NCBI GenBank assembly: GCA_032433765.1 | Contig: JAVIAB010000073.1 | Span: forward strand, 70,197,959-70,261,958 | Direction of reading: 5' to 3' | DNA: 64,000 bases | From: Megaustenia siamemsis | Taxonomy: Eukaryota > Mollusca > Gastropoda > Stylommatophora > Ariophantidae | Part shown: in pieces, positions 11,041-20,570 of the stretch | How positions within the stretch are numbered: the first letter of the stretch is position 1 | Layout of the letters: each line of letters begins with the position of its first letter | The notes under the pieces: model-generated | The model's input: the letters and a program-made list of their open reading frames with translations, nothing else | Told to the model about the DNA's origin: nothing | The model's database searches: none | Position numbers and translations under genes: made by a program

Positions 11041-11345
11041 GACAATATCACGATTTAACGGACTTAAAAATCTGTTTTGTAAAAATGGTCCGCTGAGGTC
11101 AAAGAGTTCAGTGAGGCACAAAAGCCATCTGGATCATCTACTGTTGTTATTCTCTGCGCAGTCTTCTTGATAGTTTTGTACCACTTTTCAAGTCGAACAA
11201 GAGCTAAATGTGGGCTCACGTTGCGCAACTCTTCTAGAAATTATTTTAATGCGCGTGTCATTTTAGCCTTTCTTTTTATAATGTCATTAAAACAAGAGAC
11301 ACGATAACTTACATTATTTCATATTAATCATCTCATCATCATATT
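11041..11345. other. Unassigned sequence
   Basis: Nothing recognisable; it separates the minisatellite from a minus-strand LINE remnant. Confidence 0.5.
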
Positions 11346-11349
11346 ATGT

Positions 11350-12540
11350 TGTCTTCGCAAAGAACGTTGACTTCCATGTAGCCCAATCTCACTGTCTCTT
11401 GCCATGATGATGAACGCTGTCATGGATTCTCCCAGATATATTGTCAGTTCATGTTATTCTTTGCCTGCCTTTACATCTTTGACCTTCTGTTTCCACTTCA
11501 AGATGACTTTCAGTAGTCTATCGTGTCTCGTTATGTGTCCAAAGGATTTCATTTATCTTGTTCGAATTGTGTTAAATAGTTTTTTCTTCATTGTCAGCTG
11601 TTTCATAAACACATTATTTGTTTCCTTCTCTGTCAATTCATTCTTCTATATATCCACATTTTAAGGACATCATTTGTCGTTTTTGTTATCTTGTTTAGTA
11701 TCTGTGTCTGTGCTTCATGCAGGAAAGACGAGTATCCGCAACACTTTATTAGCACACTTTTATTACTTATATTATTTGCTTTGATGTGAATATATATTTA
11801 ATGTTTTTAGAAACACCTTTTACCATTCATATTATTTTATTTGTTTCTGTCTCGTATTTTTCAACACTGGTTATGACATGTCAGAGATAGCTATATTTTG
11901 TTTGAACTTTCTCTAGGTTCTTTCTATTTATGTTAACTTGTGTGTGCTGTGCCTTATAATGTACCTTAACATGGCAACATAAGTGGGATATCTGGCTGGA
12001 GACAAAGGCTCTTTCAGTCGGGTGTTGATGAGAGCAACGTTCGGCAAAGGACACGCAACTAATGATGACGCAGTTTGTTATATCTATTTATTATCATTGT
12101 TTCACTCTGTTTAATAAAAATATATTGCACCCATATTCCTTTCCTTATTTCTTTCTTTAACTGTTCTTTCGTTGTTTTAGTTCTTCTGAACTTCTGCCAG
12201 TAGTACAATGTCATCGGAATATCATAGGCTGTTAATTATGTTTCCAGTTATGCTTCAAACTGGCATGTATGTGCTTGTCTTCACAGATCTTCTCAGTGTA
12301 TAAATTGATCAGACGTGGAAATAGAACACTGCCCTCTTTGACTCCTTTCTTTATATCAATACGTGCAGATTTCTCTCTTTTGTATCTTAACACTGTTGTC
12401 TGATCCCAGTATAAATTATAAATTGTCACTTATGCTTTGTTTGTATTATCAAGATTCTTTTTTTTTTTTCGACATTCTTTAAGTTGTTCATTGTAAAGGC
12501 TGTTAAAAGCATTAGCGTGTTATTCAAAAAACGCATTAGT
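11350..12540 (-). pseudogene. RTE-like LINE remnant with RT motifs
   Basis: On the minus strand, with several frameshifts, the order of LINE motifs is preserved. NLYWDQTTVLRYKREKSARI, DIKKGVKEGSVLFPRLINLY (the GVRQGCxLSPxLFNLY block) and YSDDIVLLAEVQKN (catalytic YxDD) come first. Then come ERTxRKFKQNIAISDM, the HVITSVEKYET-like segment, VLKMWIYRRMN, TMKKKLFNTIRTR, MKSFGHITRHDRLL and MTAF...MARDSE. This is the RT palm to C-terminus of an RTE-like element, about 1.1 kb long. The element is clearly dead and old. A SINE-like segment near 12005-12070 interrupts it. Confidence 0.7.
12005..12070 (+). mobile_element. SINE-D 3' segment
   Basis: tcgggtgttgatgagagcaa, acgtt, ggcaaaggacacgcaact and gatgatgac match the 3' part of the SINE-like element at 45905-46225 (acgggctgtgacgagtgcaa, acgtt, cgacggacacgcagtctgatgatg). 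It lies inside the decayed LINE, in the plus orientation. Confidence 0.5.
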
Positions 12541-12639
12541 CTGTTTACTTTGGTGTACTTTTCAATTTACATAGCCGTACAGAAGATAATTATTAATGGG
12601 TAATTCAACATGTTTAAACTGTCTGATGTCGAAACCAAA

Positions 12640-12905
12640 CAGAAGCAAACAAAAGTGTACCACTGCGACGTCCAGACCTGTTGAAAACATCATGAAAGTG
12701 AACATCCTAAGGAGAGAAGCAGACCAAAGAGGACTAGGCTTTCCCTAGGGTTTGGAGAATGAAGGCCGCGTGTGACAGTCGCCATGAAGTGTTCAGGACA
12801 TAACTGTATTTTACCCCCGTTAAAGACCATTTGACTCTACCGTCAATTGAACCCACTGACACTTGGAGCGCTGCCACTCTGCCACTAGATTGGAGAACGC
12901 ATCCT
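12640..12905 (-). mobile_element. tRNA-derived SINE-like element E
   Basis: The minus strand has tggcagagtggcagcgctcc, which fits the A box TGGCNNAGTGG exactly, and a B-box-like gggttcaattg about 30 bp later. A body of ~150 bp follows. Only one copy is seen in the window, so the element call rests on the promoter boxes alone. Confidence 0.4.
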
Positions 12906-13507
12906 TTAATCTCTTGGGCTACCAGTTTGTTTTTGTGTTTTAAATGCAGGAAGGTTGTTTTAGAAACAAGATAAGAGATTATTGACAATAACCTCAGGTG
13001 TAAGTCTAAAAACACAAGATTAGCTATTGATTTGCTGAACCGGTCTATACAATTATTATATAATCAGCTCTCGAGATTCTCTTTATGGTTCTGTTTTCTA
13101 TTTCTTGATTTCTTGTTTGTGTTGCTTAGTTTAAGATATATTTCCTTTACTCAAAAAGCAATCAGTTTTGAATGTTGAACTAATGCCAACTGATGTTGCA
13201 TATTGAAACCCACATTTATCGCCAGGTTGCGTATGTGATGTCTCTTCTCACATACAAGAGTAGCTGTAACACAATACCATAGCTGAAAAACCATCATCAT
13301 CATGTACAGTACCTTGTGGAGTCATATACCAGATACTGCAAACAACCATATTTTTTTAGAAATGTAAAAATATTCATTTGCTATGTTTTCACATTCGCCT
13401 TTCCTTTCCTTTCCTTCTTATATTTTTCCTTTTTGAACCCTGAACTAGATCTTCTCCTTTATCATAGTCCCTCAAATAAATACACTAGTGACTCAATAAA
13501 GTCAAAA
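12906..13507. other. Unassigned sequence
   Basis: No supported gene or element. A short 13316-13510 open frame is not convincing. Confidence 0.5.
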
Positions 13508-13645
13508 TAGAAATAAAAGTTTATGGAAACATGAGGACCGATATTGCTTCAGACAGCCTGCCTGAGGGATGTTCTCTGAATAGAAATAAAAGTTTATGGA
13601 AACATGAGGACCGATATTGCTTCAGACTGAGGGATGTTCTCAGAA
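13508..13645. repeat. ~70-bp direct tandem duplication
   Basis: aatagaaataaaagtttatg, gaaacatgaggaccgatatt, gcttcaga and gagggatgttctc occur twice. The first copy carries an extra cagcctgc before tgagggatg. Confidence 0.9.
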
Positions 13646-13689
13646 TGTTTTGCACAGCATAATATACAACCAAGAACTACTTAAAAAGT

Positions 13690-13925
13690 TGCAACCAAGA
13701 GGGGATGTTTAATGGCGCTAACACGCATGCTGATAGGTGATGTCAAAAAGGAAAGTAAGAAACAATTACAAAAATTATCCTGAAATGGACTCCAGAGGGA
13801 AGCAACAAAAGGAACACAGAAGAAAGAGTTGATCGGACGTGGGGCACTCTGCGATAGATGGTCACGAACCGCACGAGGTGGAGGGCTTTTGTTGTTATCT
13901 TTAAAGATCCTACAAGAGACACAAA
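13690..13925 (+). pseudogene. LINE C-terminal fragment (decayed)
   Basis: The plus strand reads KIILKWTPEGSNKRNTEE and RTWGTLR*MVTNRTRWRAFV, recalling the terminal ALxWTPEGKRxRGRPxxTW ... TWGxLxRxAxNRxxWRxFV block of non-LTR ORF2 proteins. One TAG interrupts it. Confidence 0.5.
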
Positions 13926-14274
13926 CAAACGTGTTTAGCATTGGTGATAGAGTGTCTGAAGGAAACCCGGGTTATATAGTGCTACCTTTGTATTTGATGT
14001 TACATGTTGTATTTGTAATATTGGAGGCAACTATCCAATTATCTGGTTTTCTTTGTAACAAACGATGTAAATCTCTGCTTGGATTCTCATATTTTATGAG
14101 ATTACAACTCGTAGGTATTTGAGGTCTGTCGCTTGTTTTAAATTTGTGTTCTCGGTGAATATTTGTGCTTTTTTTTTTGTTCTGAACTGCGAAAACGTGA
14201 CTTCTGTTTTGTCTGTGCTAATTTTCATCGTGACATTTGCGCACATCTTGTTCAATTCATTTTATTGGTTCATT

Positions 14275-14382
14275 TTTTAATCATTCTTCTTCTTCTTCCT
14301 CCTCTTCTTCCTCTTCTTCTTCCTCCTCCTCCTCTTCTTCTTCTTCTTCTTCTGCTTCACCTTCTCCTTCTTCTTCCTCTTT
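14275..14382. repeat. (CTT/CTC)n microsatellite
   Basis: Imperfect CTT and CTC triplets run for about 100 bp. The poly-leucine/proline open frame across them is an artefact. Confidence 0.9.
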
Positions 14383-14384
14383 GC

Positions 14385-14776
14385 GTTCACTCATTTGATG
14401 GGCGTGTATGCGCTATGTCGCTAGTTTACGTCAAAGCCACGATATTTGCGCCTTTCTGTTCGACACATCCGTCTTCGGCTTTGGTAGATTTCTTATCAAT
14501 TTTCCCGGATAGCGACCATATTGGCCTACTCATTTCGACTTTAACTGCCAAGTGTTCTTTAACGTGCGCAGATTGCACGAGGAACCGCCAATTTTTCGCC
14601 GCTGCCGGAGAGGGCTAGACGTTGAATCTCATTACCAGAGATCGTGAGAGGATAGAAGCCACGAAAGTAACCACGGACTCGAAATCAACAATTCCCACCA
14701 AGTGTGGCGGGGATCGACCCCAAGACCTTCCCGCTCAAAGGCCGACGTCCTACCTCTATACCACTCAGTCCATCTT
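14385..14776 (-). mobile_element. tRNA-derived SINE family C, copy a
   Basis: The minus-strand head has tggactgagtggtatagagg (A box) and ggggtcgatcccc (B box), typical of a tRNA-like Pol III promoter. The body includes the segment gagggctagacgttgaatct plus cattaccag and, further on, gcctttctgttcgacacatc. The second copy, just downstream, shares gctagtttac, acgatat and the tagac...atct segment. A segment at 43305 shares atatttgcgcctttctgt. Confidence 0.65.
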
Positions 14777-14984
14777 TTTTCAAATTGTTTCATGTTGTTG
14801 CTTGATCGTCTGCGAAAGGAATCTCTTTTAGGTTGTCATCTACCTTTATATCACCGAAAAAAAAACAAGCTGGTATTGTTAATGTTTGTATTCTGGTTAA
14901 TAGAATTGGAGAGCTGATAATTTGTTGTGCCTGTTCTTCATCGACCATCAGTTGTCGAAAATCCGCGTCATTTGTTTACTTTGG

Positions 14985-15737
14985 TTCTCGCTTTAATGGT
15001 TCTTTCTTAGCGTTCAACCGTTATGTGTGCATGGATGCGTTGATTGCTAGTTTACAGCAAGGACACGATATCTTCTGCACTTTTCGCCCTGACACAGCCT
15101 ATTTCAGCATAGATAGATTTGCTTAACAATGTTTGTCCGACAATTGTGTGCCTAGTCATCGATTTTTAGCTGTCGATGGTTATTTAACCTGTGCCTGTGC
15201 ACACTGGAACTGTTTTTAGTCGTGATTAGAGAGGACTAGACATCAGATCTCACGACCAAGAGAGGACTAGACATCAGATCTCACTACCAAGAGAGGACTA
15301 GACATCTGATCTCACTACCAAGTGAGGGCTAGACGACGGATCTCAATATCAAGAGAGGACTAGACATGAGATCTTAATATCAAAAGAAGACTAGTCATGG
15401 AATCTCGCTACATGGAGAGGACTAGACATCAAATCTCACCAAAGAGAGAAAGAGCTAGACATCGGATGTCACTACTAAGAGAGAGCTAGACATCGGATCT
15501 CACTACCAAGAGAGGACTAGACATCGTATCTCACTACCAAGAGAGTACTAGACATCGAATCTCACTACCAAAAGAGGATTATACATCTGATCTAACAACC
15601 AAGAGACCAGAGAGACCAGTGGAGGATAAAGCAACGAGGAAACTCCGATTCGTTTTTTCAACTCTTACCGCATATAGGGGGATTCGAGCGCGGAGCCTTC
15701 CTGTCCTGAGGTCGACGTCTTATCTTTTTTTTTTTTT
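14985..15737 (-). mobile_element. SINE family C, copy b, with internal minisatellite
   Basis: On the minus strand the head is truncated next to a poly-A/T run (A box lost) but keeps a B box cgctcgaatccccc. The distal body (gctagtttacagcaaggaca, acgatat, tagatttgctta) matches copy a loosely. Between them, where copy a has a single agagggctagac...cattaccaga segment, this copy has about 12 tandem 31-bp versions. The left boundary is approximate. Confidence 0.5.
15228..15608. repeat. 31-bp minisatellite, ~12 copies
   Basis: The unit is gaggactagacatcagatct plus cactaccaaga. Copies vary around cggatct/cagatct/cgaatct. It lies inside SINE-C copy b and resembles a single-copy segment of copy a. Confidence 0.9.
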
Positions 15738-16122
15738 GCCATTACTAATTGTGTCAATTGTATGGCCTTGATTTATTGTTTCTGGTAGGTGTTTACCAGC
15801 TTCCTCCAATTTCTGTTTTGTTTCTTTGAGGCACCACCTCCTCATCATCACCTTCTGCAGCATATGGACGTGGCGAGAGGCACTCTTCTCTCTATATCTG
15901 TATATATTTCTTTCTGTATTCATTTATTTTCTCCCATTACTCCTCGTTCTTGACCGTCCTGAAAGGCCTTGCCTTAATAATCCTGGCGGCCTGGTGTGGT
16001 CAACACAAAACTGCAGTATCTTTGTCTATCGACCAAGCATATCCGACTTCATTGCAACATTTTGCATTTCCTTCGATTTCAATACACTTAACTTGACTAG
16101 TTATTTTGATTCCTTGACTACA
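15738..16122. other. Unassigned sequence
   Basis: A 100-codon frame at 15826-16128 is hydrophobic and low-complexity; I see no family signature. Confidence 0.5.
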
Positions 16123-18083
16123 ACATGACATAGAGTAGGGTCATGAGATAGAGTAGGGTCATGAGATGGAGTAGGGTCATAAGATGGAGTAGGGTCATAA
16201 GATAGAGCAGGGTCATGAGGTGGAGTAGCATCATGAATTAGAGTAGGGTCATAAGATAGAGTAGGGTCATGAGATGGAGTAGCATCATGAGATAGAGTAG
16301 GGTCATAAGATAGAGCAGGGTCATGAGATGGAGTAGCATCATGAGTTAGAGTAGCATCATGAGATAGAGTAGCATCATGAGTTAGAGTAGCATCATAAGT
16401 TAGAGTAGCATCATGAGATAGAGTAGCATCATGAGTTAGAGTAGCATCATGAGATAGAGTAGCATCATGAGTTAGAGTAGCATCATGAGCTAGAGGAGCA
16501 TCATGAGATAGAGTAGCATCATGAGTTAGAGTAGCATCATGAGATGAGTAGCATCATGATATAGAGTAGCATCATAAGTTAGAGTAGCATCATGAGATAG
16601 AGTAGCATCATGAGTTAGAGTAGCATCATGAGTTAGAGTATCATCATGAGTTAGAGTAGCATCATGAGATGGAGTAGCATCATGAGATAGAGTAGCATCA
16701 TGAGTTAGAGTAGCATCATGAGATGAGTAGCATCATGATATAGAGTAGCATCATGAGCTAGAGGAGCATCATGAGATAGAGTATCATCATGAGTTAGAGT
16801 AGCATCATGAGATGAGTAGCATCATGATATAGAGTAGCATCATAAGTTAGAGTAGCATCATGAGATAGAGTAGCATCATGAGTTAGAGTAGCATCATGAG
16901 ATGAGTAGCATCATGATATAGAGTATCATCATAATTTAGAGTAGCATCATGAGATAGAGTAGCATCATGAGTTAGAGTAGCATCATGAGATAGAGTAGCA
17001 TCATGAGATAGAGTAGCATCATAAGTTAGAGTAGCATCATGATATAGAGTAGCATCATAAGTTAGAGTAGCATCATGAGATGAGTAGCATCATGATATAG
17101 AGTAGCATCATAAGTTAGAGTAGCATCATGAGTTAGAGTAGCATCATGAGTTAGAAGAGCATCATGAGATAGAGTAGCATCATGAGATAGAGTATGGTCA
17201 TGAGATAGAGTATGGTTTTGGGATAGAGTAGCATCATGAGATAGAGTAGCATCATGAGTTAGAGTAGCATCATGAGATGAGTAGCATCATGAGATAGAGT
17301 AGCATCATAAGTTAGAGTAGCATCATGAGATAGAGTAGCATCATGAGTTAGAGTAGCATCATGAGTTAGAGGAGCATCATGAGATAGAGTAACATCATGA
17401 GATAGAGTAGGGTCATGAGATGGAGTATGGTTTTGAGATAGAGTAGCATCATGAGATAGAGTAGCATCATGAGATAGAGTAGCATCATGAGATAGAGCAC
17501 TGTCATGAGATAGAGTAGGATAATGAGATGGTGGTATTATCATGAGATATAGTAGGGTCATGAGATAGAGTAGGATAATGAGATGGTGGTACTACCATAA
17601 GATAGAGTAGGGTCATGAGATAGAGTAGGGTAATGAAATAGACTATGACCATGACGTACAGTAGAATCATAAGATACAGTAGGATCGTAAAATATAGTAA
17701 GATAATTAGATAAAGCATGATCATGCGATATGGTAGCATCATAAGATAAAGTAATATCAAGAGATGGAGTAGGATCGTGAGATACAGTGCTATCAAGAGA
17801 TAGAGCAAGATCATGAGATAGAGTAAGATAATGAGATAAGACTAGGATAACAATAGATATGGCAGCATCATGATATAGAGTAGGATTATGTGATAGAGTA
17901 GGGTCATGCGATAGACTGTGACATAGATTAGAATCATGAGATGGATTAGGATCGTGAGATACACTGCTATAATAAGAGAGAGGAGAATCATGACATACAG
18001 TATGATCGCGAGATAGAGCACTGTCGTAAGATAGAGTAAGATAATGAGATAGAGCAGGATCATAAGATATGGTGGGATCGTGA
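16123..18083. repeat. 18-bp minisatellite, ~109 copies
   Basis: The unit is gagatagagtagcatcat. Variants have gagttagag, gggtcat, atggtca, and 17-bp copies lacking one A (gagatgagtagcatcat). The 17-bp form recurs in a longer block with gatatagagtagcatcataa, suggesting higher-order duplication between 16530 and 17110. The right end (after ~17500) decays into gtaggatc/gataatgag variants. The minus strand reads DATLSH hexapeptides. Confidence 0.95.
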
Positions 18084-18186
18084 TCAACTTCTATTCAGAA
18101 ATCTTTACACCAACAGTCAGCTATGAATTGCTACCACTTTACGGAAATCGCTGTTCGACAGATGAAATCATTCTGCCTTGATACCT

Positions 18187-18528
18187 CTACAATTGTTGCA
18201 GGAGCTACTGAGTTAAGTGTTCTGTGCACACCGTTAGCTGTGCCTTTCATCTGTTTTGATCGTATGTCGATATTCCGATTGTTTACGATGAGTGATGATA
18301 TCGTATGATGGAGAACAGATGTCTGTGTTCACTTTCTGTGCAGTTTCGCCTTATGTCTTTTGGCATGTGCTGAGACTGCTATGATGGGGACTACAGGTAT
18401 CTTTCTTTGTTTGGAAGATGAGATAGTATTTGGGATGATTCCACTGGCATGGGCGGTTGAGAAATTATGGATTTTAATTCGTTTGTAGTGATACCGGGAC
18501 CTTCCATAACCATAACCTCTACAATATT
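18187..18528 (+). repeat. Dispersed repeat X, copy 2
   Basis: From ttgttgcagg to cttccataaccata it aligns base by base with the minus-strand copy at 41305-41650, with scattered substitutions. Both copies hold an antisense frame ending VVPI.AVSAHAKRHKAK..RK at the same stop. Most differences between them change amino acids and several are CpG decay, so coding selection is unlikely. Confidence 0.8.
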
Positions 18529-18539
18529 TTCTCTTGTTA

Positions 18540-19510
18540 CCTACAGTCACCGCTAACATTAGCTACCACCATGTATCTACAGTCACCGCTAACATTAGCT
18601 GCCACCATGTATCTACAGTCACCGCTAACATCAACTGCCACCATGTATCTACAGTCACCGCTAACATCAACTGCCACCATGTATCTACAGTCACCGCTAA
18701 CATCAACTGTCACCATGTATCTACAATCACCGCTAACATCAACTGCCACCATGTATCTACAATCACCGCTAACATCAACTGCCACCATGTATTTACAGTC
18801 ACCGCTAACATTAACTGCCACCATGTATCTACAGTCACCGCTAACATCAACTGCCACCATGTATGTACAGTCACCGCTAACATCAACTGTCACCATGTAT
18901 CTACAATCACCGCTAACATTAACTGACACCATGTATCTACAGTCACCGCTAACATCAACTGCCACAATGTATCTACAGTCACCGTTAACATCAACTGCCA
19001 CCATGTATGTACAGTCACCGCTAACATCAACTGCCACCATGTATCTACAGTCACCGCTACCATCAACTGTCACCATGTATCTACAGTCACCGCTAACATC
19101 AACTGTCACCATGTATCTACAGTCACCGCTAACATCAACTGCCACCATGTATCTACAGTCACCGCTAACATCAACTGCCACCATGTATCTACAGTCACCG
19201 CTAACATCAGGTGCCACCATGTATCTACAGTCACCGCTAACATCAGGTGCCACCATGTATCTACAGTCACCGCTAACATCAACTGCCACCATGTATCTAC
19301 AGTCACCGCTAACATCAGGTGCCACCATGTATCTACAGTCACCGCTAACATCAACTGCCACCATGTATCTACAGTCACCGCTAACATCAGGTGCCACCAT
19401 GTATCTACAATCACCGCTAACATCAACTGCCACCATGTATCTACAGTCACAGCTAACATCAGGTGCCACCATGTATCTACAGTCACCGCTAACATCAGCT
19501 GCCAGCATGT
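18540..19510. repeat. 36-bp minisatellite, ~27 copies, open on both strands
   Basis: The unit is ctaacatcaactgccaccat plus gtatctacagtcaccg. Thirty-six bases make 12 codons, so one frame on each strand stays open for over 330 codons (MYLQSPLTSTAT on plus, MVAVDVSGDCRY on minus). Units alternate aactgcc and ggtgcc towards the right end. Each unit carries gccaccATG and, on the same strand, ctaac followed by ctacag. Confidence 0.95.
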
Positions 19511-19765
19511 CTGTATTAGACATCTTCCGCCTACTGGTGATGTGTTTAGACATGACGTGTTTCAGTAACGGATACAAGTGTTCTTAAAGGACTCTTATGA
19601 CTGCAATCAGTGTCCCACAAACCACCCATGGATTTTAATGCAAACAAAAATTAAAACAAAGGGATGTGTCCATGACCACATTGAAAAAATCCATAGCAAC
19701 GACGGCTGTTCGTTTCCATATTAAAGTGGCACTTTAGCTATAACCCTTTAAAGGTTTCATCATTC
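19511..19765. other. Unassigned sequence
   Basis: Nothing recognisable. Confidence 0.4.
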
Positions 19766-19769
19766 ATTC

Positions 19770-20150
19770 ATTTTCCTCTCGTCCCGAAACATAGGACGGA
19801 AGCGATAGTTTACCATGATTGACGATTTGCTGCTAGTTCTTTTAGTTCTTTTTTGTTTCTTAGTCCCATACTTGAGTCTTCCATTGTTCTCCGTATTGAT
19901 TCCCTTGGTCTGCCATGTTTTCTGTTATCAGATTGTTTCCACACCGAATGTCTGACAGGGAAGTCTTTCATCACTCACTATCAACAAATGATCGAGGTAT
20001 TTCCAACACCTTCTTCTTATAAAGCTCATGATGTATTCTTGTTTTGATTCGTGTCTTATCCGTTCGTTTTAAATGTATTCATTCCAGCTTATGTTTAAGA
20101 TCTTTCGAAGACATTTGTTTTCAAAGACATTTAATTTCTGTTTTCTAGTC
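19770..20150 (-). pseudogene. LINE family A-like C-terminal remnant
   Basis: The minus strand reads KLNVFENKCLRKILNISW, then RRCWKYLDHLLIVSDERLP, KHGRPRESIRRTMED and LKELAANRQSW. These correspond in order to KLNAFENKCLRKILGIEW, RRWSYVGHVMRRDN, RGRPRETLRRTLM and the LLAQNRDRW end of the family A copy at 1960-2700. Frameshifts and stops separate the segments. Confidence 0.65.
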
Positions 20151-20313
20151 TCCTATATAATGTTTCATCGTATATAGAAAAAAAATACGTCATTAGTTTT
20201 GCGAAATTTCCCACATTCGGTAAAATTTATATTTTATCGAAGTGATTCCAAAATATGGCACCACACAAAGAATGTGATTTTTTGGATTAATTAATATTTG
20301 GTTTTAGGAGCCA

Positions 20314-20570
20314 GGGAGCCGCGATAGCTCAGTGGTTGTGAACTGGACTACAAAGTACAAGAGGTCGGGTTCGATTCTGATCGACGGCTTCCGGGTTCAC
20401 CCAGCCTTAAATGGGTACTGGATGTTTTCTGGGAAAGTAAAGCGGTACGGGCGTAATACCGACCACATTGCCCCAAAAACCATGTGCCAAAGGTCTATAA
20501 AAATGATCGTCATTAATATCACCATATTCCCTATACGCCACTTCGCGTCACGGGGCTCTTTACTTACTTA
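20314..20570 (+). mobile_element. tRNA-derived SINE, family 1
   Basis: The head gggagccgcgatagctcagt carries the A box and gggttcgattc the B box. The body is full length, ending in tcgcgtcacggggctcttta. A second, different SINE head begins at the next base, so two SINEs are joined head to tail. Confidence 0.85.

Noticed and set aside
14163..14618. 151-codon leucine/proline-rich protein
   Set aside because: Its core is the CTT/CTC microsatellite and the remainder is SINE-C sequence.
18537..19587. Repeat proteins of 346 and 338 codons on opposite strands
   Set aside because: The 36-bp period keeps any stop-free frame open; both strands being open equally points to periodicity, not coding.
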